A DNA stretch of 64,000 nt from Methylobacterium haplocladii (GTDB lineage Bacteria > Pseudomonadota > Alphaproteobacteria > Rhizobiales > Beijerinckiaceae). The stretch lies in contig NZ_BJZT01000014.1 in NCBI RefSeq assembly GCF_007992175.1, positions 62,001 to 126,000 of the forward strand, in the 5' to 3' direction. Position numbers and translations under genes: made by a program. Every line of letters starts with the position of its first letter. Position 1 is the stretch's first letter. The notes beneath the pieces were generated by a model, which made no database searches, had not been told where the DNA came from, and saw only the letters and a program-made list of their open reading frames with translations. Below, one piece after another: positions 1 through 7,868 of the stretch.

Positions 1-283
1 TTGCAAGTACATTCCGCCGCGTTCAGACTTCCTGCCGACCATGAGTACTCAAGAGAAAGGCTGGATGGCCGAACACGGCGCCTTCCTCGATGACCTGCTC
101 GAACAGGGCACCATCGTTGCGCATGGCCCGGTCATGGACCCGAACGGCGGTTATGGTGTCTCGCTCTACCGCATCGCCGACGACCAAGACATCGAGGCGT
201 TCACGTCGCGAGACCCCATCGTGAGGCATGGTGCCGGTCACTACGAGCATCATCCGATGCTGCATCTGAAGGCACGGGGTTGA
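1..283 (+). CDS. YciI-like (YCII domain) protein, 5' end outside window
   Basis: The frame is open from the first bases of the window, so the start lies upstream and only about the last 93 residues are seen. It reads CKYIPPRSDF, then a stretch typical of the second half of YCII-domain proteins: an EKGWMAEH helix, a GPV/DPNGGYG strand-turn and a C-terminal HHPMLHL segment. These are small dimeric ferredoxin-fold proteins of mostly unknown reaction. An ATG at 41 could start a shorter product, but the upstream in-frame residues fit the family and argue that it is internal. Confidence 0.65.
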   Translation, partial: CKYIPPRSDFLPTMSTQEKGWMAEHGAFLDDLLEQGTIVAHGPVMDPNGGYGVSLYRIADDQDIEAFTSRDPIVRHGAGHYEHHPMLHLKARG

Positions 284-675
284 TGTCCGGCGAGCCATCG
301 AACTGCTTGGTGGAAATTTCAGGAAATCAATAAAACCGCTAAATACACGCGGGGAAAGCTCATCGCTTTGTCGCACTTAAAAAACGCAACGCGAAAGCTG
401 CCTACCGTGTGAAATTATTCCATCAGATTTTTCGTCATGCAGATTTTTATATTCTAGCCGTCGACTAAAATTTATGAATAAAAACTTGGAGAAGCTCAAA
501 CTATGTCACTCGAAATATAAAACCATAAATAGTTCTACATATTCTGGCATTGCTTGCCTCGTCCCGAACAGCCGCCGAAACCCGGTCGACCCGTTGGGCA
601 ATGTGGTGAGGCCGCTCTCGACCAAGCTTACGAGAAGCGACCAGGTAGTCGAGCAGAGCTCTTACGTATATAGGA
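284..675. other. AT-richer stretch without a convincing gene
   Basis: This 390-base stretch between the YciI-like gene and the histidine kinase has clearly lower GC than the rest of the window, with many A/T runs between 300 and 540. A plus-strand frame at 474-707 encodes 77 residues with no recognisable domain and unlike codon use. On the minus strand, about 560-670, a stop-bounded frame reads VRALLDYLVASRK, which resembles a protein C-terminus without its body. It looks like a scar or remnant region. Confidence 0.45.
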
Positions 676-704
676 AAACTAGCACATCATCGGTATGCTG
701 TCAA
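676..704 (-). promoter_or_regulatory. Candidate sigma-70-like promoter
   Basis: On the minus strand TTGACA (699-704) is followed after 17 bases by TAGTTT (676-681). The -35 is perfect and the -10 weak. It points into the AT-rich remnant region, where no intact gene is seen, so it may be an orphaned promoter of a lost gene. Confidence 0.3.
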
Positions 705-810
705 TGAGTCTCGCGTGGAGGTCATTCGTTCCGAGCGAGGCCGTTCCGGAGCGTGGGACGGCCTGGGACGGGCGGGACATTCGTCCCGAACGTTCGGTAT
801 TCCGTCCGCC

Positions 811-2223
811 TCAGGCCGGGATCCGCACCGTCGCCCGCAGGCCTCCGAGGGGCGAATCGTGGAGCGAGACGTCGCCGCCGTGGGTCCGGGCGATGTCGCG
901 GGCGATGGCGAGGCCGAGGCCGGAGCCGCCGGCATCCTGGCGGGCGTCGTCGAGGCGCACGAAGGGCTTGAACACCTCTTCGCGACTTTCGGGTGGGATA
1001 CCGGGGCCGTCGTCGTCGATGGAGACGAGGAAGGAGCGCCCCTCGAGGCGCCCGCCGATGGCGACGGTGTCGCCGTAGCGGGCGGCGTTGGCGGCGAGGT
1101 TGAACAGGCAGCGCCGAAAGGCATCGGGCCGTACCGTCACCAGGGGCCGCCCGTCGAGAGTCACGGCGTTCACATGCGCCCCGAGGCGCTCGATGTCGGT
1201 GCGCAGGTCTTCGAGCAGGGCGCGCATGTCGGTGGCGGCGGCGGTCTCGGCCGAGTCGCCACGGGCGAAGGCGAGGTAGCCCTCCAGCATCCGGCTCATC
1301 TCGTCGACGTCGCGGCGCAGGTCCTCAACGTCGGGGCTCTGCTCGACGAGGGCGAGGGAGAGCTTGAAGCGGGTGAGGATCGTGCGCAGGTCGTGGCTCA
1401 CGCCGTTGAGCATCGTCGTGCGCTGTTCCATGGCCCGCTCGATGCGCCGCTTCATCTCGATGAAGGCATGCCCCGCCTGCCGGACCTCGCGGGCGCCACG
1501 CGGCTTGAACTCGATCTCGCGGCCCTTGCCGAAACTCTCGGCCACCGCCGAGAGCCGCAGGATCGGCTTGATCTGGTTGCGGAGGAACAGGATCGCGACG
1601 CCGATCAGCACCATAGACGAGCCGCTCATCCAGAGCAGGAAGATATGCGAATTCGAGGCGTAGGCCTGGCTGCGCCGGGCCGTCACCCGAAGCACCCCGT
1701 CGGGGATCGCGACGCGGATCTCGATGAGGTTCGAGCGGCCCACCGTGTCGATCCAGAAGGGGCGGGCGATCTGCTTCTTGATCTCGTCGGAGAGCGCCTC
1801 GTCGAGGATCGAGAAGAACGGCCGCGGCCCCTGCGGCGGCAGCTTCGCCCCCTTCAGGATGTCGAGATCGAGGTTGAGGCGGTTGCCGGCGATGCGGGCC
1901 AGCGTCTCGGCGTCCTTGTCCTGGGGGTAGGTCTCGTAGATGTCGATCAGCGCGGCGATGTCGGCGGTGACCGCCGAGGACAGCCGCCGGGTCACGAGCT
2001 GCCAGTGGCGCTCCATGAAGGTGTAGGCGATCACCGATTGCAGCAGCACCATCGGCGCGATGATGATGATCAGCGAGCGGGCATAGAGCCCCTTCGGCAG
2101 CACGTCGCCGATCAGCCGCGACAGCCGCCGCCACGGTCCGCGGTAGCGCGCCTCGGGCCTCTCAGGTGCGAGGGCGGCCTCGCCGACGATGGTGCCCTCG
2201 ATCGTGCGCCCCTCGGCCATCAT
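811..2223 (-). CDS. Sensor histidine kinase (EnvZ-type)
   Basis: Predicted inner-membrane sensor kinase of 470 residues. Two membrane segments (about 48-69 and 194-215) flank a periplasmic domain of about 125 residues. A HAMP-like linker follows, then a HisKA domain with SHDLR (phosphoaccepting His277), an N box near NLAANA, and the ATP-binding motifs DDGPGIP and GSGLGLAIA. The DLRT-I-LTR context is the EnvZ-like class. It lies 10 bases downstream of the response regulator gene in the same orientation and is very probably its partner. The periplasmic domain matches nothing I know, so the signal is unknown. Confidence 0.92.
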   Translation of the reverse strand: MMAEGRTIEGTIVGEAALAPERPEARYRGPWRRLSRLIGDVLPKGLYARSLIIIIAPMVLLQSVIAYTFMERHWQLVTRRLSSAVTADIAALIDIYETYPQDKDAETLARIAGNRLNLDLDILKGAKLPPQGPRPFFSILDEALSDEIKKQIARPFWIDTVGRSNLIEIRVAIPDGVLRVTARRSQAYASNSHIFLLWMSGSSMVLIGVAILFLRNQIKPILRLSAVAESFGKGREIEFKPRGAREVRQAGHAFIEMKRRIERAMEQRTTMLNGVSHDLRTILTRFKLSLALVEQSPDVEDLRRDVDEMSRMLEGYLAFARGDSAETAAATDMRALLEDLRTDIERLGAHVNAVTLDGRPLVTVRPDAFRRCLFNLAANAARYGDTVAIGGRLEGRSFLVSIDDDGPGIPPESREEVFKPFVRLDDARQDAGGSGLGLAIARDIARTHGGDVSLHDSPLGGLRATVRIPA

Positions 2224-2233
2224 GAGCCTCGGG

Positions 2234-2950
2234 TCAATCGACCGCGAGGCGATAGCCGACGCCGCGCACCGTTTGGAGATAGATGGGGTTGGCCGGATCG
2301 ACCTCGGTCTTGCGGCGGAGCCGATTGATCTGCACGTCGATGGTGCGCTCGCCCGCCCAGCCGCCGGCCAGCGCGTCTCGCTCGACGTTGCCGCCGCGAG
2401 CTTCCGCCAGCATGGTCAGGATCTCGCGCTCGCGCTCGCTGATCTTCACGGATTCGTCGTCGCGCCGGAGTTCGCCGCGGTCGATCTTGTAGGTGAACGG
2501 GCCGAAGCTGACCTCGCCCCCGGCGCTGCGGATCGGGCCCGTGGGGACGCCGCGCTTGATGATGTTGTTGAGCCGCAGGATCAGCTCGCGCGGCTCGAAG
2601 GGTTTTGGCAGGTAGTCGTCGGCGCCGATCTCGAGCCCCATCACCCGGTCGTTCGAGTTGGAGCGGGCGGTGAGCATCAGGATCGGCACCCGCGACGTCT
2701 CGCGGACCTGCCGCGCATAGTCGAAGCCGTTCTCGCCCGGCATCATCACGTCGAGCACGAGGGCGTCGAACACGAAGGATTGCGAGCGGGCCCGCGCCTC
2801 GGGGACGTCGGCGGCGGCGGTGACGCGAAAGCCCTGCTCGGCGAGAAAGCGCGTCAGCAACTCGCGCACCCGGCGGTCGTCGTCGACGACGAGCACATGG
2901 GGTGCGTGGTCCGGCAGCTCGGCGCGCGGCTTCGGGGAGGGGCTCGCCAT
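2234..2950 (-). CDS. OmpR/PhoB-family response regulator
   Basis: 238-residue DNA-binding response regulator. The receiver domain (about 18-130) has the acidic pair VVDDD, phosphoacceptor Asp67 (VLDVMMP) and Lys116 (LPKPF). A winged-helix Trans_reg_C domain follows, ending in the RRKTEVDP and TVRGVGYRL motifs. The chosen ATG at 2950 overlaps the stop of the MarR gene (TGATG), implying coupled translation. The frame stays open further upstream but there it runs opposite the true MarR frame. MarR plus OmpR-type pairs are known in alphaproteobacteria as PetP/PetR; that assignment is by analogy only. Confidence 0.93.
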   Translation of the reverse strand: MASPSPKPRAELPDHAPHVLVVDDDRRVRELLTRFLAEQGFRVTAAADVPEARARSQSFVFDALVLDVMMPGENGFDYARQVRETSRVPILMLTARSNSNDRVMGLEIGADDYLPKPFEPRELILRLNNIIKRGVPTGPIRSAGGEVSFGPFTYKIDRGELRRDDESVKISEREREILTMLAEARGGNVERDALAGGWAGERTIDVQINRLRRKTEVDPANPIYLQTVRGVGYRLAVD

Positions 2951-3576
2951 CAGGCTACGGCCTTGGCGCGCCGCGCCATCAGCCGGGTGACGACGGCGCG
3001 CTCCTCCGGCTCGATCATCGCGAGCAGAAAACCTTGCGCCGAGGCCAGCGCCTCGCCGGGATCGTCGTTGGCGCCGCGCGGCGACTGGTCGACGAGCGCG
3101 CGGGCGACGCGGCGCATCTGCACGCGGCTCAGCTCCTCCGCAAAGCGGATGCCGAGCTCGGTGCAGAACAGCAGCCTCTGGCGCCGGTCGCTCGTGCCGG
3201 TACGCTGCGCGATGTAGCCCTGTTCGATCAAATCCTTCAGCACCCGGTTGAGGCTCTGCTTCGTGATCCGGAGGATATCCAGGAGTTCGGCGATCGTGAG
3301 ACCGGGGTAGCGGTCGACGAAGTGTAGCACCCGGTGATGCGCCCGTCCGAAGCCGTATTCCGCCAGGATGCGGTCGGGGTCGGCCACGAAGTCGCGATAG
3401 GCGAAGAACAGGAGCTCGATCAGGTCGTCGCCGTCGTTGCGGTCGGGAAAATGCGGCTCCATGATCGGAGCCGGCTCGGTGCCGGCGGCGGCCTGTGTCG
3501 TCGCGCGATGGGACAAGGCGATGGCGACCTCGGCGGAGAAGGCGGTGCGACGCGGATAAGTCAGTGTTATTGACAT
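2950..3576 (-). CDS. MarR-family transcriptional regulator
   Basis: 208-residue regulator with a MarR winged helix in the central region. It shows a YGFGRAHHRVLHF helix, a recognition segment around LLDILRITKQSLNRVLKDL, and a wing with TGTSDRRQRLL. The N-terminal 40 residues are low in conservation, and an in-frame Met39 (MEPHF) is a possible alternative start. First gene of an operon with the response regulator (1-base overlap) and the kinase. It is divergent from ilvE, with 112 bases between them to hold both promoters. PetP of Rhodobacter is the closest named analogue of this arrangement. Confidence 0.88.
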   Translation of the reverse strand: MSITLTYPRRTAFSAEVAIALSHRATTQAAAGTEPAPIMEPHFPDRNDGDDLIELLFFAYRDFVADPDRILAEYGFGRAHHRVLHFVDRYPGLTIAELLDILRITKQSLNRVLKDLIEQGYIAQRTGTSDRRQRLLFCTELGIRFAEELSRVQMRRVARALVDQSPRGANDDPGEALASAQGFLLAMIEPEERAVVTRLMARRAKAVA

Positions 3577-3688
3577 ATCTCAGCCCCATCGTTAGGCGTC
3601 AACCCTTCCGGCGCAGCCCCTCGGATTTCCCCCTCCGGCCCGCCGTTCGAACCCGCGGTTTCGCGATGCCGCGCAAGAGGAAGCCGAC

Positions 3689-4576
3689 ATGTCCGTGATC
3701 CCCTTCGACGAGCGCGAGGGCACCATCTGGTTCGACGGCGTCATGGTGCCGTGGCGGGATGCCAAGATCCACGTGCTGAGCCACGGGCTGCATTACGGCT
3801 CGTCGGTGTTCGAGGGCGAGCGGGCCTATGGCGGCGTCATCTTCAAGAGCCGCGAGCATGCCGAGCGCCTGAAGCGGTCCGCGCAGTATCTCGATTACGA
3901 GATCCCGTTTTCGGTCGAGGAGATCGAAGCGGCGAAGGAACTCGTGCTGAAGACCAGCGGCCTCAGCGACGCCTATCTGCGCCCGGTCGCGTGGCGCGGC
4001 TCGGAGATGATGGGCGTCTCGGCGCAGGGCAACACCATCCACCTCGCCGTCGCCGCTTGGGAATGGCCGAGCTACTTCGACCCGGCCACCAAGATGAAGG
4101 GCATCCGCCTCGACATCGCCGATTACCGCCGCCCCGATCCGCGCACGATCCCCTCGGCCTCGAAGGCCGCGGGCCTCTACATGATCTGCACGATCTCGAA
4201 GCACCGCGCCGAGAACAAGGGCTATGCCGACGCGCTGATGCTCGACTGGGAGGACAACGTCGCCGAGTGCACCGGCGCGAACATCTTCTTCATCCAGGAC
4301 GGCGCGATCCATACGCCGCTCGCGGACCGCTTCCTCAACGGCATCACCCGCCAGACGGTGATCGAACTGGCCAAGCGCCGCGGCTTCGACCTCGTCGAGC
4401 GCCGCATCCGGCCGGAGGAGATGGAAGGCTTCTCGGAGTGCTTCATCACCGGCTCGGCCGCCGAGGTGACGCCGGTCTCCGAGATCGGCCCCTACCGCTT
4501 CACGCCGGCCGCGATGACCAAGACGCTGATGAACGACTACACCGCCGAAGTGCAGCCGCGGGCGCAGGCGGCGTAA
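3689..4576 (+). CDS. ilvE: Branched-chain amino acid aminotransferase
   Basis: PLP-dependent class IV aminotransferase, 295 residues, making or degrading leucine, isoleucine and valine with 2-oxoglutarate/glutamate. It has the N-terminal VHVLSHGLHYG-like segment typical of IlvE, the lysine that binds PLP (Lys159 in SASKAAGLY), the EDNVAECTGANIFF phosphate-binding loop region and the SAAEVTPV motif. Start ATG at 3689 is preceded by GAGGAAG. Monocistronic by appearance, divergent from the MarR operon. Confidence 0.95.
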   Translation: MSVIPFDEREGTIWFDGVMVPWRDAKIHVLSHGLHYGSSVFEGERAYGGVIFKSREHAERLKRSAQYLDYEIPFSVEEIEAAKELVLKTSGLSDAYLRPVAWRGSEMMGVSAQGNTIHLAVAAWEWPSYFDPATKMKGIRLDIADYRRPDPRTIPSASKAAGLYMICTISKHRAENKGYADALMLDWEDNVAECTGANIFFIQDGAIHTPLADRFLNGITRQTVIELAKRRGFDLVERRIRPEEMEGFSECFITGSAAEVTPVSEIGPYRFTPAAMTKTLMNDYTAEVQPRAQAA

Positions 4577-4711
4577 GGATCCGGCAGGATCTCCGGGTGG
4601 TCTGACCGTATCGGTGCCGCTCCGACGCGAGCGACGCCGCTACGACAGCGAGCGTGGGAACCCACCTGTCACCACGGCGTTCTCCAGAACGTTTCATGAA
4701 CAGGTGACCCG

Positions 4712-4954
4712 ATGGCCAAAACGACCCACGATGCTCCCGAGAACCCCAAGGTCGATCCCGACGACTCTTCCAACCAGATCAAGGATCCGGACGAGTGGAC
4801 CACGGGCGGCGAGCCGATGACCGGCGCGCAGGCCTCCTACCTCAAGACGCTCTCCGAGCAGGCCAAGGAGCCGAAGGCCTTCGAGCCCGACCTCGACAAG
4901 GCCGAGGCTTCCAAGCGGATCGACGCCCTGCGCAAGGCCGTCGGCACCGCCTGA
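4712..4954 (+). CDS. DUF3072 domain protein
   Basis: 80-residue acidic, soluble protein. The N-terminal half is rich in Asp, Pro and Asn with an NQIKDPDEWTTGGEPMTGAQ core, then a short LKTLSEQA helix and a C-terminal helix ending in IDALRKAVG. This is the pattern of DUF3072, a small family in Rhizobiales and actinobacteria without known function. It is a single gene between ilvE and the Flp pilin. No cysteines or membrane segments. Confidence 0.8.
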   Translation: MAKTTHDAPENPKVDPDDSSNQIKDPDEWTTGGEPMTGAQASYLKTLSEQAKEPKAFEPDLDKAEASKRIDALRKAVGTA

Positions 4955-5127
4955 CGGAGCGTCGAACCCAGCACATCCGGGGAGAACGGCGGGGTCGCGC
5001 TTCCCGTTAAGAACTTTGCAACGCGTCGTCCGCGAGGATGACGAGTTGCGGGTCCCGGTAAGGTTCGATCGACGTGAGCACTCCATCGCGGAACACGCAG
5101 GCCAAACAGCCGATACGATGGCGTTTC

Positions 5128-5292
5128 ATGCCGTTGCGGCTCTTGCGGGATTGCCGCGGCGAGATGGCGATCGAGTACGGTCTGATCGCGTCGCTCGTCG
5201 TCGTCGCGATTCTCGCGAGCCTCGGGCAGTTCAGCGGCGCGACCAACAAGCTCTACAACAAGATCACGAATGCGATGCAGACGGCGCCCTGA
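5128..5292 (+). CDS. Flp/Fap-type pilin
   Basis: 54-residue prepilin. A short basic leader (MPLRLLRDCRG) precedes a Gly cleavage site, then EMAIEYGLIASLVVVAIL, with Glu at +5 of the mature protein and a hydrophobic helix, which is the Flp signature. Mature pilins of this class form tight-adherence (Tad) fibres after TadV/CpaA cleavage. The ATG at 5128 puts the leader at the usual length; the frame is open to 5074. No tad or cpa genes are in the window, so the secretion apparatus must be elsewhere. Confidence 0.85.
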   Translation: MPLRLLRDCRGEMAIEYGLIASLVVVAILASLGQFSGATNKLYNKITNAMQTAP

Positions 5293-5376
5293 CGTCGGCC
5301 GGCGGGACGGCCGCGTAACATCCCACGCGGCGTATCGATCGCTCGCCAGCATTGGCGCGGGCGCCGGGATCCGGTG

Positions 5377-6252
5377 TCAGTGTTCTTTGGGACGGATCGG
5401 ACGTTTGCGGCTCGCAGCCTCAGCGGGCGCAACAGGGGCGTCCGCCGGTCGGCCCTGATCGCGAGCATCCTTCGAGCCGGCGGCGGATGCGGAGCCCGGC
5501 ACGTCCGCCTCGGCCGGCGGGCTCCAGAACGCTTCGAAGATGTCCTGCATGGCCTTGGCGTTTTGCTCCTGCACCTGAACGCCGGTCTGGAACATCTGCT
5601 GGAAGGCCTCGAAGGGCGCATCATCCTTGTCGCCCAGCGTCATATCGCCGGGTTTGGGCAGCTCGGCCGCGGCCGGCTGCGGGGCCGGAGCAGCCTCACG
5701 CGGCTTCGATGTCGTCGCCGCCGGGCCGGAAGACGCCGGCGCACCGACGAACTGGTTGATCCAGTCGTTCCAGAACGTCGCCACGGGGAAGCCGGCATCC
5801 GGCGCAGGCGGAGGGGTCTGCCGCTGAGGCTGTGCGGGAGCGGGCGGCGGCTGGTTGACCAGCACGTGGACGATCCCGGCGACCACCATCCCGGCCATCA
5901 CGGGCAGCATCTGGCGCAGAGCCTGCTGGCCGATGCCGCTGGTCGCCGATGCCTGTTGCAGCACGGCCTGGCTGAGCATGGACGATCCGAAGATCTGATT
6001 GAGAAAGTCGGGCTGCGCGGCGGCCTGCGGCTGGGGCGGTGCGCCGAAATACGGATTGGCGCCCGCCATGCCGAGCATGCGGCCGAAGCCCATCGGGTCG
6101 CTCGCCGCGCTGCGTTGCAGGCCGGTCGCGAGCGCCGGCAGGAGCGCGTTCATCGCGCTCCGGCTCTGTTCCGGTGTCAGACCGAACTGCTGTCCGATCG
6201 ACTGCATGCCGGGGCCGGCTTGACTCTGCAGGATATCGAACAGGTTGAACAT
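5377..6252 (-). CDS. DUF937 domain protein
   Basis: 291-residue protein starting MFNLFDILQSQAG. The N-terminal about 140 residues carry the DUF937 helical-repeat pattern (FGLTPEQSRSAMNALLPALATGL, SQAVLQQASATSG). A hydrophobic segment PVMAGMVVAGIVHVLV (about 150-165) follows, and then a Pro/Ala-rich tail with a conserved FEAFQQMFQTG block and a phasin-like flavour. The frame is open 38 codons upstream, but the ATG at 6252 matches family N-termini. Function unknown; faces the Flp pilin gene convergently. Confidence 0.75.
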   Translation of the reverse strand: MFNLFDILQSQAGPGMQSIGQQFGLTPEQSRSAMNALLPALATGLQRSAASDPMGFGRMLGMAGANPYFGAPPQPQAAAQPDFLNQIFGSSMLSQAVLQQASATSGIGQQALRQMLPVMAGMVVAGIVHVLVNQPPPAPAQPQRQTPPPAPDAGFPVATFWNDWINQFVGAPASSGPAATTSKPREAAPAPQPAAAELPKPGDMTLGDKDDAPFEAFQQMFQTGVQVQEQNAKAMQDIFEAFWSPPAEADVPGSASAAGSKDARDQGRPADAPVAPAEAASRKRPIRPKEH

Positions 6253-6395
6253 CACGCGGCACTCGTGCTCGGACGCTCCGCTTGCCGACAGGCGCGGATC
6301 TTCGCTTGCGGAATCTGTCCCATCCGAAGCCAATGTACCAGCGGCATCCCGCCGAAGGGCTAACAAAGCGCGGGAATTCTACCTGAGGTCGGCGT

Positions 6396-7868
6396 TCAGA
6401 GAGCCATTTCGGCCGGTTTCGATGCTTCGATCGCCGGTTGTGGGACGCCCTTGGCCTTCGCCGTTTCCGCGCGTCGCTCCAGCGTCCCGATCGTGCGGAC
6501 GGCCAGGGTGATGCCGACGAGGCCGAAGGCGAGCGAGCCGAAGCCGATTCCGGCCAGCACTCCGCGAGGCCCGTAGAGCGCTCCGCCGAGAAGCGCAGGC
6601 GGCATCGTCCCGAGCGTCGCCCGGCCCCAGTTCAGGCCCGTCGACATCAGCGGGAAGCCGAGATTGTTGAAGGAGGCGTTCCCGAGAAAGAGCAGGCCGT
6701 TGCAGAACCAGATCGGACCGCTGACGAAGCAGAAGAACACCAGGAGGTCTGCTGCCACGCCGTCGAGTTCGAACAGCCGTGTCAGCGGCCATGCACCGAG
6801 CGCCAGCGCCAACCAGACCACCAGCACATAGCCCGCCCCGACGACGGCCCCGTCGCGCAGCACGCCCCGCATGCGGTCGAAGCGGTGGGCACCCCAGTTC
6901 TGTCCGAGGATCGGGCCGATCGCGCCCGACATCGCGAAGAGCCCGCAGAACGCCACCGGCGAGAGCCGGTCGATCACCACGTTGGCGGCGATCGCCGTGG
7001 TGCCGAAGCCCGACAGCGCATGGGCAACGAACGCGCTTGCCATGGCCGGTGCGAGGTTGGTGAGGATCGCCGGCAGGGCGATGCGGCCCACGGTCGATCC
7101 GTCGTCGAGGACCTCGTGGAGCCGCGGCGATTTCAGCATCCGGTACTTGCGCACGCCGATCCAGCCGACGAGCACGAAGGTCGCCCGCGCAAGGCAGACG
7201 GTGATCGCAGCCCCGTCGACGCCGAGACCGGCCGTGAAGATCAGCAGCGGATCGACGAAGGCGGTGACGACGGCACCTCCCAACGTCACGTACATCGCCT
7301 CGCGCGCCGCCCCCACTGCGCGCAATAGGCCGGTGAAGAGCATACCCGGCGCCATCAGCAGGTTCGAGGGCAGGGCGATCCAGAGGAAGCGCTTGGCGAT
7401 GGGCAGCGTATGCGCGTCCGCCCCGATCGCCCGCAGCAGCGGATCGAGCAGCGGCAGCAGCGCCAGGACCAGGAGGCCCGAGACGATGATGGTGTGGATC
7501 AGGATCGAGCTTGCGATCCGCCGGGCCTGGGCGCCGTCGCCTGAGCCGATCGCGCGGGAGACGAGGGCGCCCGCCGCGATCATCAGGCCGATATTGATCG
7601 AGATCGCGAAGAACTGGACGATCGAGGCGAAGCCGACGGCGGCCGTGAGCGTCGAATCGCCGAGTTTGGAGACGTAGAGGAGCGAGAGCAGGTCGACGAG
7701 GAAGATCGCCATCAGGCCGACCGCCCCGGTCGCGCTCATCACGACGACGTGGCGGAGGATCGAGCCCGAGACGAAGCGTGCCTCCGAACCGGAGGCCTCC
7801 ATACCGGCCGGGGCAACGGTCTTGATATCAAGCGGCATGCGCTCGCCGGCGGAGTGCTGGCTATCCAT
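6396..7868 (-). CDS. MATE-family multidrug/toxin exporter
   Basis: 490-residue integral membrane protein with about 12 hydrophobic segments in two similar halves of six. The halves show the family patterns RFLWIALPSNLLMAPGM and GAIGPILGQNWGAHRFDRM. MATE carriers export cationic drugs or metabolites against Na+ or H+ inflow. The start ATG at 7868 lies 8 bases inside the end of the antiporter gene, so the two are translated as an operon. Substrate cannot be told from sequence. Confidence 0.9.
   Translation of the reverse strand: MDSQHSAGERMPLDIKTVAPAGMEASGSEARFVSGSILRHVVVMSATGAVGLMAIFLVDLLSLLYVSKLGDSTLTAAVGFASIVQFFAISINIGLMIAAGALVSRAIGSGDGAQARRIASSILIHTIIVSGLLVLALLPLLDPLLRAIGADAHTLPIAKRFLWIALPSNLLMAPGMLFTGLLRAVGAAREAMYVTLGGAVVTAFVDPLLIFTAGLGVDGAAITVCLARATFVLVGWIGVRKYRMLKSPRLHEVLDDGSTVGRIALPAILTNLAPAMASAFVAHALSGFGTTAIAANVVIDRLSPVAFCGLFAMSGAIGPILGQNWGAHRFDRMRGVLRDGAVVGAGYVLVVWLALALGAWPLTRLFELDGVAADLLVFFCFVSGPIWFCNGLLFLGNASFNNLGFPLMSTGLNWGRATLGTMPPALLGGALYGPRGVLAGIGFGSLAFGLVGITLAVRTIGTLERRAETAKAKGVPQPAIEASKPAEMAL

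Noticed and set aside
775-788. Small hairpin GGGAC-GAAT-GTCCC after the histidine kinase stop
   Set aside because: Too short a stem and no T run, so not called as a terminator.
715-2328. 537-codon plus-strand frame over the histidine kinase gene
   Set aside because: Antisense shadow of a clear kinase with all motifs; composition is typical for shadow frames in GC-rich DNA.
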